A stretch of 64,000 nt of DNA from Limanda limanda (GCF_963576545.1 NC_083636.1:8435856-8499855), one strand, 5' to 3'. Positions 27,197-42,424 are shown, numbered from the stretch's first letter. Program-made: numbers and translations. The notes: generated from the sequence alone by a model not told the origin.

Positions 27197-27571
27197 TCAC
27201 ACCGCTGTGTGTTTGGAATTCTCATTTTCATTCAACGGTGGAATCGTCCTGCTGAACTGGCTGAAGCTGGCGGCCCTACACCTCGCCCTCGGCACTGCTC
27301 CGTCTCCAGCCGGGGTCTGCGTGGGGCCTGGGGGGAGGGTGCTGTAGCGGCCTGGGATGGAGAGGCCCGGTCCCGGGGCGAGCACGTTGCTGCCAGGCTG
27401 CAGCGTGTTGTCCTTGGCGAAGAGGCTCTGGATGAGCTGGAATTTCTCCTTCTCTTCCCTCAAGAAGACGTCCACCAGGAGCTTCTTCTCCCGCTTGAGT
27501 TGCTCCACGATGGTTTTGGGGACGTCAGGGATCACCCAGGCGACCACGAGGCTGAGGAACATCACAAGGTT
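27197..27571 (-). CDS. ano2: ano2 terminal coding exon with PDZ-binding C-terminus
   Basis: A 375-base coding part: 124 residues and stop. It starts [19 protein letters not shown], completing the last helix, followed by a conserved cytosolic helix ([20 protein letters not shown]). The tail from about residue 500 is Pro/Gly-rich, with a basic-serine patch ([10 protein letters not shown]) that recalls the RSRSRAASS patch I remember for ANO2. The last four residues are HTAV, a class I PDZ ligand; mammalian ANO2 is known to bind PSD-95 in photoreceptor terminals by such a motif. The acceptor CTCCAG|AAC has a CT-repeat pyrimidine tract. Confidence 0.93.
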   Translation of the reverse strand, partial: NLVMFLSLVVAWVIPDVPKTIVEQLKREKKLLVDVFLREEKEKFQLIQSLFAKDNTLQPGSNVLAPGPGLSIPGRYSTLPPGPTQTPAGDGAVPRARCRAASFSQFSRTIPPLNENENSKHTAV

Positions 27572-30500
27572 CTGGAGCAGAGAGGGAGAGAGAGGGAGGG
27601 TTGCAGAGATGAATGAAAAATGACTGGCGGTCTACAATATTTTTCTGTGGAAGTTACAAGGAATCTATAATATGTAAATGGTAAATGGATTTGTATTTAT
27701 ATAGCGCTTTTCTAGTCTGATGAAGACCACTCAAAGCGCTTTACAGTACAGTTTCACATTCACACACACATTCATACAGTGCATCTATTTGCAGCACTTT
27801 GTTATTCTATGGGGGGCTATTGAGGGTTCAGCATCTTGCCCAAGGACACTTCGGCATGCAGATGGGTCAGACTGGGGATCGAACCGCCGACTTTCAGGTT
27901 GGAGGACGACCACTCTACCCCTCAGCCACAGCCACATATGTAGGTGCTCAGGTTTCTTCAACACAAATGCATTTATGTTGATGGGTAATTCTGAGCCCTA
28001 ATAATATCAAATAATGAAAGAGTACCTTGATATATAATGGTTTTTTTCTGTCCTACTTTATTTTGGGGACAATCATGCTTTAATTTCAAGTTCACAGAGC
28101 TTTGAAAAGAAGACTTTCATTTGGTAGACACATGTTGGTAATTGGTTGAAAGCGGAATGAGTTGTTTATGAAAGGAGCTGGTGGGAAAGTGACTGCGGCA
28201 TCTGGTCGTGTCTGCGACCATAAAGAGACTACAGCATGATCCACCGAATTACAACTGACTGGTCCACAACCGCATGCACACACAATCACTTCCTATGGCT
28301 TTTTACTTTACAAATCACTTCCATACAACTGAGCTACATGAAATGGGCAATTGAACAACACGTACAAAATCTATGCTGTGCTTTTTACTACACTGCAGTG
28401 CAACTTATGTAGCCTACTGAAAACCCATAACTGTATGCACCTGTTGAAGCACTCGCACAGATTCCTATGTGTAATATGCTTATTATTCTGTGTCAGCTGT
28501 AATAAGCATCAGATCATAAACAGGAAAATAAACAATAAGATCACATACTTGGAACAATATGACAAAAGCCAGTCGTGCAGCCAGGACACACCAGTAGTGT
28601 TTGGAGAACTGGTACGCGTCTGGAGACCAAGGGGGCTCCCTGTAGTCTTTGTACCTAGAACAAAAGCACACATTAAAACCTGATGGATGCTGGAGGGAAG
28701 AGGAAACTCAAATTCCTTTACTGTTTTATCGTTTCATGCTTGATGGGAAATAAATAGAAAAATGTATTGTTTGGAATCATGCAGGTGGTTCACATGAGCA
28801 GCACAAAAAAGACGGACCACCTACACAACAAAAATCCCAGTCAAAGCACGATCCAATGAACGTATTGTACGACAGGTGATCGCTGGGAGCTGCTTCAAGT
28901 CTGTCACAGTCCACTTTTATTTCAATCCTGATTTATCTTTACCAGGCTGAGGCAAAGAATCATTACTACATATGACTCACTCCCTCAGCCTGGGACCTGA
29001 CACAAAGTGCAATAAACTTTATTAGGACTCCTTTCCTTTGTTTTCTTTGTAGTAAACACTCTTTATTGTGCTGGCAAAACAAACTGAAACAAGCTGAAAA
29101 CTCGAACCACATGTGGAGCCATAAAGGCCGGCGTGCTCACGGTGAAGAGGAGAGAGAGAGGAGAGGGAGACAAGAGAGGAAGAAAGAGAGGAAGAAAGAG
29201 GAGAGAGGCAGAAGAATGACAGTAAATAAGTTAAGACAACGAAAAAAGTTAAATTGAAGGAATATAAGGAGGGAAATATAAAAGAGAAGAATGATAAAGG
29301 CAGGGGGAGATGTGATCTCTTTGTGGCAAATAAAACACTAGTGCACAATAATTAATTTGACAAGGCAGGATAAGAACACACTCACCCACCCACACCCACA
29401 CACACACGCACAAGAACACACACACACTTTCTCTCTTATCTGTTGTGGCCATCAGTAATGTGGAGTCCAGTTGCAGTTAAAGGCCTGATGGAGTGATGGC
29501 TCTAACACATGAAAATGCAAACATATTCCTGAGCCAAACTTTGACTCTATATTTATAAAATTATGTCCCATTTTTGTTTACACTTTGTTATCTCTGAAAA
29601 AGTTAAACACTGACAAAAATTGTCATTATTAGTCACTGACATGCTGATGGTTGGAACCAGGCCCGATGACTGTTGGGTGTAATACTTGATATTAAGTGCA
29701 CAGACTGTTGAAGGCCGTTGAAATGAAAAAAGAAAAAGAAAATGGTGGAGTAAAGTAAACTCTGTGGCGGCCAAACAATTCAGGCGCCAGATATTCTGAA
29801 TCTGTTGGTTCCAGGATCAAAAGGAAAAGTTAAATGATAAAGTTACAGCTTCATGACTCAGAACCGATGTCTCACGAAACCACAGGGAAGTGTGTTGGTG
29901 TCCCATCAGTCAGAGGAGCACAATGTAAATGTAAATGAAAATCTGGAGTTTGAAGAAAACAACCTTTGATGCTTTTTTCCTGTTAATCTGCAGTTACGAG
30001 GAGGCCAGACTGAATAAAAGATGAATCTAGTGGATCGGCATGTATGGACAGACATCTGGTTTCAACAACACACAAACACTGATAGTTCAGATGAGACCAC
30101 ATCTTATGTATGGGATAAGTATCGTGCCATATTTTGAAAGAAAAAAAACTCCATGTCTATACCAAATAATTTGGTCTTTAGTGTGTGATTGGACTGCACT
30201 TCAGCAAAGAGCAAACAATGGGTCAAATGCCCGTGCCTCCAGGATCCTGACTTTCTGTGTTTCTGATCAGAACTGGGGGACAATGCTGCGAAAGATCATG
30301 TGATTCATGAACTCGCAAATATGTGGGCTTGACTTTGAATCAAACAATGCAATAGAAGTGTAGGTGTGCTGCAAAGTTTTCAAAATCAAGATTTGCCCTT
30401 TTAAAACTCAAGTTTTCACAGCTTTTTCTCCAATGTAAGTGCACCAGTTTTCAAATCACTATTCACACTGTTTACGTTGACAAACCTGGAAAACAAATGG

Positions 30501-33500
30501 ATGCACTTGGAGAACAGTGACAAATTTGACAAAGTGACAAAGAAGGAAAACTCAAATACAAAATAATATTTGCAGAGATAAATTTCTTTCAGACGATGAA
30601 AACAATTTGCAAGAAAACGCAAGATCTTGCAAAATCATTTTACTGGATTTCAAGCTTTCAAACAACAATTTGGACCTTTCACAGCATTTTTTAAAGTTTT
30701 TGACTTTGGCATGATATTCATCCCATACTCGAGAACGCGTGTTCAGGAGTTCGTGGTACGAAGCCAAGCTGTATCCATGTGGATGCAATCTCTCCTACAT
30801 AACGTAAATAGGGTGTCACCCTCTGTTCCACTACAGGGTTAATTTATAATGTAAGTGTTTGGATGCAGTCAGTCTTTCATTTTATGGAAACCTGAGTCTG
30901 CTCTCAAGCAGAACAACCAGCTGAGCTGACAGTGTGGGTGTTAGTGCTAAAACACCTGCAGCACAAAAGCACATTTATCAGTGCAAACGGCAACAAATTA
31001 AAGTTTGAGTTTGCTCCTGAATATGGACCAGAGGACCAACAATCACCAGCACGACTGTCTTCCCCACACTGGTTTCTTACAGCAACGGTACATAACAACA
31101 GCCACTGCGGTGAAGTGGTAATTACATCCTGATTAGACGGAGACGGAAAGAACGACAGAGTCTCTTCTGTGATTGAAACGTTGTCTACCTAAACAGTTGT
31201 GTGGTTTGGAGTCAGAGTACTGGGGTTGTTTTGGTCATCAACTGTCATTTCCTGTCAGTCGCTTTAACAACATTAACACAACAATTATTACATAAGTATA
31301 ATGACATGAGCTGACTGCTTTCAAATGGAATGGAGTAAACATCATGACATCTTTAGAATTTAGGAATCGTCTTGGTACTCAAGTATCAGTTCTCGTGATA
31401 TGTCAGCTAAAGAATCAAAGATAAGTTTATTCAATCATCAATCAATCAAATTTAATTTGAGTAGCCCATATTCACGAATCACAGTTTGTCTCATAGGGCG
31501 TAACAATGTTCGCCATCTTCAGCCCTTAACCCTCATCAAGAGTAAGGAACAATAACCCAAATAAACCCTCTGTAAAAGGGAATAAATATGTAGAAACCTC
31601 AGAGAGCCACATGTGAGGGAACATTCTCCCAAGATAGACAGAAGTACCTTAGATGTTCTCCCAGGAGAGTAAGAACAGCATTGCAGCAGAAACTATGAGC
31701 TCAGACTATTTGCGTGGACAGTAAAAACTTTATGGACAGTGGTGGGAGAATGCGGTAGCTTTGAATTATCGGAAGAAAGAACTTTGCAAATAGCACTGCA
31801 CATAGTTGTTGCACAAGTTAGAGATCTCTTACTTTATTGCAAATATGTGTAAATATATTTTGGTTCAGTATGAAACTGGAAACCAATAAATAACCAATGG
31901 GAAACACTTGTCGTTAAACTTCAATCATGGGTCAGGGTTAAAGTGTGATGAGTCAGAACACCCCAGCAGCAGGACACTGCAGTCGACCAACTCTCTGTAA
32001 AGATTTCCAGTACCAGGCTTCTATATTTATCTAAGAGGCGGGGGGGTGCAGTGGAGGGACGGGGGAGTGAGTCGGCAATGGGAGACATTCCCCCTTTTTG
32101 TTAATCTTAACATCATCTTTAGGAACAAATCCATCCTCTCAGATCACTGAATGCACAGACGAGATAAAAGACACTGAAGTGATTTACTGACAAATGTCTG
32201 GATTATGCGGATCCATAAAGCTACAGAGCCAGACACCTGAGACCTGAGCGGTAGCTGGCAATCACATTATATCCACACCTCAAACATGCCTCAATATCTA
32301 TTTGAAGCTAAATTGAACCATAATAAACACAATGAACATGATCATTCTATAATGAGCTGAAAACTAACGATTGTGCCCACATACACTAACTTTAGTATTA
32401 TATACTGTATATTTTATATTATTTATTATACTAGGTGTTCTTTCATTTTGTTGTATGCAATGCTTACAATGACAATTCAGATTTAATTTATAAAAATGTT
32501 TACTGATGTAATAAAGCAAGTGAGAATTGGTCATTTTCTCATAAAGTGACTTCTTGTTGCAACCCGTGGAGTCGCCCTCTGCTGGTCAATCAGGAATAGC
32601 TTTCATATACATTCTATGCTCGAGCGCCACAGCAGCCTTCACCCAGTAAGCGGTATAGCTGATGGATGGAGAGAATCAAGGTTTTCATACATACATACTT
32701 TGTTTTAATCATGAAATATCTCCCTGTGTTGTCAAAGCTTAAAACAATCAGGAGAGGAATGCAGGAAACTGCGATGAGTCGTTCAACGCATCAAGGATGA
32801 AGTTTAACGCTGACACGACATAATAGGTCTCTCACATCCACACACTCTGTCATGAAAGAAATTCCTCCGGAGCTAAAATAGATGAAAAGGCCTGATTGAG
32901 CTGTCTCACTAAGCACTTGACTAGCGGGTATAGAAATAACAGAGGGGCCGGCAGAAATGTGTCTGTGTGTGTTAGCGAGGTCTTATGGTGTCTGATTCTT
33001 TCTCCTTATACAGTCATGTGTGAGGAATGCTGCCTGCGAGAGGCAACTCTTCTCTCTCTCTCTTTTCTTCGATCTGTTCATCTTTCGCTCACCAATAATT
33101 CAGATTTGTTACGTCTCAGATAAACTTCCTGTGTGAACAAAACTGCCAAACAAGAATCCGTGTCCTGACACTTTAACTCAACTCACCTGAGAGGAATTAA
33201 AAGCAAAATGTTATTATCAAAGAGCAATTTGCTCTCTCTTTATGTGTGTTTATGTGTGTGTTTGGTGTGTGTAGGTGTGTAGGTGTGTGTGTGTTCTGGA
33301 CGCTCCATGTTTGGATATAATAGTGCAGCCCAGCAGCAACTGGAGCATCTAACTCAATTTTCTATCATAAGACTGCTCAATGAGATTATGATTAGATGCG
33401 AGGGACCTGAGAATGTGTGTATATGTGTGCGTGTGTGTGTTTGTGTGTGGTCCATGTGTTCCTTGTGTTGCGGTGACATACTGTAAATCTGTAAACTCAG

Positions 33501-36500
33501 TATCATTACGGGGTCTTATTTGATTAATACTTTCGACATCTTTCAAAGATTTTCACATCTTTCACATCCATACCAATACGTTTTTGTTTTAAAACGAAAA
33601 TGATCTACTAGCGCTTTAGCACTGCATCATTAATAATCCCAGCTCATAGTAACTCACCTGAAAACACATATCACCTGACCATTTCTCGGGGCTAGTTCAG
33701 CGTGAACAGGAAGACAGATTTTCTACTCTGCAGTTTGGTTTGGTGCTTTGCGCAAAATACTACGAATAAAAAAACAGCAGTGGTGAAAAGAAAGAGGAGG
33801 GAATTCTTTAATTCGATAATTGGATAACGAGGGGAGACTGTTATTGACGGTAAGCTATGCTACGTAGTCCGCTGACCAGTAAGTTGGAGGTTTGATCCCT
33901 GGCTCCTCTTCTAGTGAAGATTGGTGACCCTGTCATCGTTCTCAAACATCTCTGTTTCTACTAGAGCTGTCAAACGATTAAAATATTTAATCGTGATTAA
34001 TCGCATTTTGTCATAGTTAACTCGCGATTAATCGCAATTAATCGCAAATTTGTATCTATTCTGAATGTTCCTTCATTTATTATTTTTCCATAATTTTACT
34101 TTCGTTTTAATGCTCTTATCAACATGGAAAAGTGGATTGGCTTGCTTTATGCAAATGTTTTATATTATTGAAAAACAACATTGCCAAACAGGGCGGTACA
34201 AAATAAGATTATAAAGTGCACATTTCAGGTAAACAAGGACTCTCCCTATAGTGCAGTTAAACCATGGCTTAATATTTTCTTTTTTTCAAGTTTGCTGTGA
34301 ACATAGCAGTCAGTCCTCTTATTTCAGAAACAATGAACCATAACAGTTAGGTTACCAATAAAAGGTTAGCCTACTACTTCTTTGCTTTAAGCTAGCTACT
34401 CAAACAGACAAGCAACAAATAACAAACAAACAAAATACACAGGCAGGTGTCGGCCTACTTTGAAATAAATGAAACACACAACTTTGTAGGGCTATTTGAG
34501 TCCTCCCCTTATTTGTGGAAAATGTATGAAATAAGAAGTACCCTATTTTTAAATAAATAAAAACATATAGCTGCAGCCTAATAGTGTAACGGACTGGGTT
34601 TATGTTTATGTTTGGTTTTGACGTATGCTCAGTAAAACACTGTTGAAGGAGCGCTCTGATGTCTGACGGTCATGAAGGGGTCTGGGTGGGACATGTGACT
34701 GTTTTAACCAATAGGATGGGGGGATCGGGGATCAATGAGGAAGTGAAGTGTTGATGTCTGCGAGAGACGGAGTAACAGCGAGAGGTGCACATGTTCGTGT
34801 AGAGGAAAATACCAGTTACTAAACCACGAAGAAGTTCCGTGTCCTGTGGGACGCTACAATAGCTTTAAAATATATATTTTAGGTGGCGAAATATTAAAAC
34901 AAAAAGCGAGAGCAGGTCAGACTGGAGGCGAACACAGATACTGAAGCTGCAGCTGCAGCTCTGCTTTAACTCGAGTTAAAAAAATTGACGGCGTTAAAAT
35001 GGGTTTGCGTTAACGCCGTTAATAACGCGTTAAACTGACAGCCCTAGTTTCTACCCATCAATACCCTCACTTTTCAATCTAAAACATGTATTATAGGCAG
35101 GTGTAAACATGGCAATTGTGATAGCGTGGCAGAGGGACAGAGATAGTGTGTGTTATCTGTTATAATGTTAAATAAATATGTATATTATATCATTATTTTA
35201 GAACAGAACTCATTGCTACTTTGTTCCAGTTGCACCAGTATCAGCCGCAGGGGCGGAGTGAAATGGTAATCCAGCCCGGAAATTTGACTTCATCCCAGGC
35301 CACCTTAACGCAAACCATCACAGCGCCAATACAGTGCCTCCTGCATGAGATCCAGGAGGGGATCTGTAAACAAACAAGAGTCAAAGCATTCCCAACCCCA
35401 CCAAACACACAAACACACGCAGACCCGCATTACCAAATATGGCTGCAGTCAGGTAATGTGGGATGGCAAAAAAAAACAAAAAATGCCTCTCTCTTTTCTG
35501 CTGCGTGAGAGAACATGTGCGTCTCACATGTTGTTGACATTGCTTTTTAAATTCCGATTTCTTTCCCATGTCATTGCTATCTCTCTGTCACCCTCTCTGT
35601 CAATGGATCGGTTAAGAGCTGAGAACAGGGACAGCGTCTGGCATCCTGCAGCTATTGTTCCAAGCCCAACTTGCATTGTTGGTCTGTTGATTACAGAGAG
35701 CGAGAGGAGGATCCAAAGTTGTGGTCCAACATGTTCCAGATAGTCCTTGACAGATAAAGGGTCCTGGTCACACGACAACCATCTGTCATTTCAAAGTCTT
35801 AATTTGAGAGAAATTAAATGAGAATCGTTGGGCTTTGTAGTCAGGAGGCATTGATTGTTGCTCATGTGCTGTTAAACAAACATGTGGTGGAGCTGCCTCA
35901 CAGACGCTTTGTCGCTGGTTGCTACATAACTTACAAATTAAATTAAAAAAGTATAAAAAATTAGTCTTGAACATCATCATGATACATACTTAAAAAGCGT
36001 TAACCTGTTAGATTAGGTGTAGCTCTAGGAATGGTAGTGTCTGACTGTCTGTCCCCCCAAGTTGGTCCAGGCTGAAATATCTCATCAGGTATTTTCATAT
36101 CCTCGTGGTCCCTGAGGCATGAATCCCCCCGACTGGGCTCTACAATCACAATTGCTGCTTTTACATGCACATTCGTAAGCAAGAAATCAGGTTATTCCTA
36201 CCCCTGTATTCATGGCAAATACAAGTATACCAGTTGACCGTTGTGATGGGTGGCAATTGAAAATGAGGTCGCATTGGCTTGTTAAATCCCACCATGGCAT
36301 ATTACCATGCAGCAATGGGAGATGAGAGCAAATATAGATATGCAAGCGTGACTCGTGGGATCGAGTCGCCATGATGGAGTTCAGTTTTCAGGAACAGGGA
36401 TGAGATGTATTCCTGCATCGGTATCCTGGTTAATTACAGACTACTCCAGCTTGTTAAATCTGCTTTTTTGAAAAACCAGGATACTGAAGACAGGATACTT

Positions 36501-39500
36501 ATAAAACCTGACCATGATAAGAGTGAGCATGTTCACGCAGTCACTGATGTTCATACTTGCTTCTAGGTAAATACCTTGGCAACTCTACCTGATGGATTGC
36601 CTTGAATTTTGGCATGTCAACATATTCCTCAGGATGAATGTAATATTTATGGTGATCCTCACTTTTTTCAGCGAGTGGGCTACGCTCAATTAGTCAAAAT
36701 TCTTAAAAACATTACCCAGAACAATATTTTGTATACTAACTGAGTGCTGATGAGGGTATATTGTGATATTTGCTCAGTCATTCATGTTTTGCACATACTG
36801 CTCAGACCCTACTCCATTGATTTTAATCAATAAAGAGCTTATGATGTAGCTCAACACTTTTATTTTAGCAATGAGACAAAAGGTAACTACAGCTCAAAGT
36901 AAAGCATATAAGCGAGTAAATCCTGGAGACATCTTGAATGCTATATTTTATTCATGAAGCGTTGTTCAGAACGAAGTACACTGAATTAAGACCTCCTGGT
37001 AACAAGAGTGGTACCAGCCAACTTCCTGTCTGCTCAGGGAACAAGCACTGTCTTGACATGAAGCAGGATCTACGCCTAAAAGTACCACATTCATCATACA
37101 TTCAAAAATCTTCTCCTGAGAGAAAATCATATCCCACATACGAAAACTCTGTGTGAAGGATTTGTGGTTAAATTTCCCTCCTTCTCGATTTTATAATGGT
37201 TTGATTTATCTGCTTATGTTGCGCACGTATTGTTTTGCTGTCGCTGTGAAGTTCTCTGACTAAATATATTTTTGATTTAAACCTGATACCTGTCAGCAGA
37301 GGTCACGAATGCGGATTCAGAACAAACAAATACAAATATCCCTGGAGTAAATCTTTCTTTTCTCTTGCCCCCTTCAAACAAAGGTCAGAGGTCACCTGAA
37401 GATCAGTACAGGCTGGAGGTCGTGATTCTCTCAACATCAGCAGAAGCTTTGACCTCAATCACCTATAAAGCACCACATTTTACGAGTCTCTCGATTTTGA
37501 AGTTAAATCAATAACAACCACTATAATGATCACAAATATGCTGTATGTGTTGGCAAAGTCAAAATCAATGCACATGTAAGAATCGTTTCTCTGGCTCTGC
37601 TGGTGATTTTCCAACAAGTTAGTGTAATGACCAGCACGAAGCTACCCAGTAAAAACAGAGAGGGCAGATTCCTTCCAGCTGTCGACCTGATCGCTGCATT
37701 AAATGCAACAAGCACGTCAAATTCATTTAAGGAGCTATTTGTGGTGTATTGAAAAAGTAAGACTAAGTTTGTGGAAAATGCAAGATAACAGTGGATAAGA
37801 GACCAAAAAGGACAACAGGTGACTTAATGTGAAGCTGGAACAGACATTTTAATTTGTCATGGTCAGAAAAACTGACCTCAGAAGTCCTAAAGTGAAGAAT
37901 AACTTAATTTGTCATAATCATTTTTAACATCATCAAAAAATCGCCTGCCACTTGCCTTCAGGGTTTCCTTAAAAATAACTGAGGAGCTGCTAATAACAAC
38001 AATTTGATAACAATGGCTTCATTCTATTTAAGTGTAAAATGATCATGAACCTGACAACGAAACAACTTCATGGAATTCAGACAAACAACCATTCACTCTC
38101 ACAATCACACCTACGGTCAATTTAGAGTCTCCAGTCAACATAACCCCGATCTGCATGGGAGATCGTGGGAGGAAGCTGGAGTTCCCGGGAAAAACCCACA
38201 GAGACACGAACATGCAAAACTTCACACAGAAAGAGAGACTTGACTAAACCGGGACACAAACCAAGAACCTTCTTGCTATGAAACGACAGATCAAACCACT
38301 CAACCACCGAGCCGCCCATCTCATCCATTATACATTTAATATTTTTTCCCCACGGTCAAAAGTTTTATTTGTGTAAATAGGCCAATAAAGTTGTGCATTT
38401 GTCGGATGTCACAGAGATTGGCCTCACACAGAATAACCAGCGGCTGTTTTGTTAAACTACCTAATATACTATCTGATGGAAAATAGTTCTGTTGCAAATT
38501 ACCTGTTTCATTTACAATTCTTTTTAGTCATGATATCTTTTAAAAATATTTATATAGACTTCCTTTTTTGGCATTTTGCCTTTATTTAAATATCTACAAA
38601 GAGACAGAGCAACAAAAGCAGAGACAAAAACTTGGGTGAGAAGGCGGGACAAACAAAGGGAACGAGGAAAGAGGGAAAGAGTTTAAGTAACAAAAGCTAC
38701 TGCAACCCTAAGACATAAATAGCCAGCAAGCAGAAAAATAAATGTACTCATAATTTACTAATAAAAACTAATTTAAAAAATGGAGCAGAAAAACTCAGTT
38801 TCTACAAAAGGCCTCATAGGGGAAAAAGTGATTCTCTGTAAATAGACTGTGACTTGGGTTTGTGGACACTGGTGACAGCTCTGAATCGTAACCACCGTGC
38901 CGAATTCATAGTTTACCCACATTTTTTATTTTGCGCTTCAACACTGAGTATAGTGGAGAGAACATGACTGCAGAGATGCAGAGGCATGCTCTGCCCACTC
39001 AGGCAGAAACTCTCTTCAAGCTCCTCACATGGCTGTTTTTAAACGCCATTAAAGATTGAAAAACCTCAGGGGTCGGCCTCGATCGCACCACCTGTCTATT
39101 CACCATCCACCCATCCCACCACCCTGCTTCTCTCCTTTGCATTATTTCTACATGCGTCCACGCTGCCCTCTCCCTGACTGTCCCCCCCTTGTCTGGATCT
39201 TTGCGTCTTATCATCTCATCTGATCATCTTCCTCAATGATATCTTCCCATTTCATCTCGCTATCCCCTGTTTGACACCGTCCTCCATTCAGTCATCCGCT
39301 CGTGACCTCTCTCCCACCGCCAAGGCCCTGTGCATGTATGCATTCATGCAAGAGACCCCCCGAATTAACTGGGTCAAAAGGAAAGAGAGCAAGCCAAAAA
39401 AAGAAAAAAGAGAAAGAAGTGAACTGTCTGGAGCATCTGACATACTTTGAATTACATACTGCGCTGAATCATTTGCTCTGAGCCCAGAGGCGTCGTCCGC

Positions 39501-42336
39501 GCTGCCTGGATACAGTCTGTACATACACAGTACACCCCCCCCCGCAGACACATGCTTCCTTCTTGGAACATCCACCAGCCAATTTCACGCCTTGAACTCG
39601 CTCGGGACGAAGGGGTTCTTGTCGTGTTTCGGACGGGACATGCCGCACCACTCTGACACAAAGACTCGATTCAATGCATTGCAATTCCTCGCTCTCTTAT
39701 GTAACAGCAGGTCAGCCCCAGCTATCTGTGGCCACAGGCATCCATGACCTTGTCCTCTGCAGCGATTTATATTGGTGTTATGAAAGAGACGTTTGCCCCT
39801 GGCACTCGTGAAAATGTACAGAAGATACAATGGCGCACTGTCTGGAGCTATGCACTGAATGAGCTTCACTGGCCTTGTGACATCATCTGTCATATCCGTT
39901 GTCATTAGCTCAGGATTCAGAATGCGACCACGCTGGAAGGTGTGTCTCTCAGACGAAACCAAGTTGGCATCTCAAACCAAAAACTGCTGCAACTTTTTAG
40001 ATTGCTTATGTTGTTTTATTTATTTCCTCCGCCAAGGATGTTGTGTTTTCATCTGTGTTTGTTTGTTATTTAGCAGGATTACGCTGATTTCCATGAAATG
40101 TTCTGCAGGGGTGAACCTCGGCCAAAAGAAGCACCCGTTACATTTCGGTGCAGATCAGGGGATGGATTAGGTAACTAAGGTTCGGACCAAGTTAGTTGGA
40201 GACATTTTCATAAAGGGATATTCTCTAAATTATAAGATAAGATAAATTTTTATTTATCCCACACACATGCACAAACATGCACAGACACACTCATGCAATT
40301 GAGGTAAATTTGTCCTCTGCTTTTATCCCATCTTTTGATTTTTTGGACAGATCCAGGTTCATCTATTTGTTGTTATTCTATCCAGGTAAGTTTTTGTTGA
40401 AACTCTGTCGAGTCGAACCGTGGAGTCGAACCAGCATCGAACCAGAGACCTTTTTCTGCCAGTAGTCCAAGTTTCTGCCACTAGTCCACCGCCTCAATTT
40501 GATTCAAGAACATCTTATCTGTTCAACTCTATCTCAGAAGCAAACTTCTGCAGCCTCAAAAGATAGATGCATAAGGCCTTTGATGGCCAAGAATGGGATT
40601 ACCTGTGGCAATTTAATGTTTTAATCTAAGAATATATATATATATATATATATAGCAAAAATACTTAATTATATAGCAACCATATAGAGGCAAAAGATAT
40701 ACATGGATCACAAAAACAGAATATCCTGTCTTGCTTTATGGCACAAAACAGGAAGAAGGCGTGCACAGTTGCTGTTGACAACACAGGCCGACAGGTAAAG
40801 GCTGTTAATGTTTTGCATGGCTTCGAGTGTAAATATAAGAAAGGGCAAATCAGTAATCAGTCTGTTACCTAAGCGTTTCTAGATATACATATTGAATTGA
40901 ATCTTGAAAGGAAAATACAGGATCCAGTTGAAGATTGACTTCCACTCCATAAACCAAAGGAGAGATGGAGACGTCCCTCTGTCAGATTAAATAGATACAA
41001 GCCTTGACACAAGCATGATTAGGAAAGTTATAGCTTGTTGACACAGAGTTTCAAGGGCGATGTTTATGTATTTGTTAAGGTCAAAGTTATAAGTTATGAC
41101 AAGACAAGCTCACGCTGTTTTATCCACAAACACAAAAATCCCCCGTACTAAAGGCTCTTATATACTACTACGTGTCCGTTTCTCGGAGAGTTCTCAGCAG
41201 GGGGCAAAGACTCTTTTTGATTTTTACTTCTCCGTCAGTCTACGTCCGGAAAAAATTCACCGCCAAACCCATAGGTGGCGCAACGGAAGACGAGCTCAGA
41301 GAGGCCTACCCCATTTGGGAAGAAGAAGTCCACGTGTCTCTGTTGACATGTTAGCTTGCGTCCTACACACTGAACCATGGCAACTAACAGAACTAAATAA
41401 AGTGACACCCAGCGGGTCAAGATGCTGATGTTATAGTTTCTTAGCGCAGCGGTTCCCCGGTCTTGTTTCCGAACTGTGTTGCTGATTCCACAGCTTGAAT
41501 CTGCTTGAGGCTACATGTAGCTAGAAGCTACACGGACCTAGCTCCCCCCAGCTTCCACACACAGTCAGCAGTGACTCCCGACACTAACTACTACTATCCA
41601 GTGTTTGCTTCTAACCTGACGGTATTATAGAAACAGTGTCATGATAGAAGTGGAATTAAAGTCGTGACGGCGGGTTCTTGCACTGTTACCACCGCAGTTA
41701 GCATGGTGGCTAGCCTAGCCCGCTAGCCTAGCCTGCTAGCGCCGTTTTGAAAGCTCGTTATAACCGTCTGTGACCGTGCACACATGCCCTCAGTGCTCTA
41801 ACGAGCCACCGTCAGCCGGACAGCTCCGCTGGCTTAACACACACGTCACATTAATCGTAGAATCATAGTTGTGTTTGGGTTTGATGCTACATGGAAGTAA
41901 ACAGGAAGTAAACAGGAAGTTTGAGGTCCGGAAATACGGAAATGACGTCATACGGAAATGATGTCGTTCGCGGACCAATCACAGCCAAGAGCGGTCCGTC
42001 GGGTCTCCAGCATGAAGACGGATAGTTAGAAAAATCAGACGTGTACGAAAAGCTGTACGAAGCATTCGGAGAGGGCGTTTCACGACGGATAGGGCGGTCT
42101 TATCTGTCCGTAATAGAAGAAACGGAGAGGCATAAATTGGCCTTAAAGACTTCAAATAGATTTACTGTGTCAAAGATTTATAGAGTTGACTTGACTGGGT
42201 TTCTTTAACCAAGTACAATAGGAAAAATCGACATGACAAAGTGACGGGTGTGTGCAAATTAGTGTGTATGTGCATGAATATGCAAATAAATAGGTATCTG
42301 TTTCGCTATATTTAACCAGGTGGACCTCATGGGTGT

Positions 42337-42424
<88 letters not shown>

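Noticed and set aside
27209..27623. Plus-strand frames of 135 and 88 codons
   Set aside because: Shadows of the ano2 terminal exon on the opposite strand.
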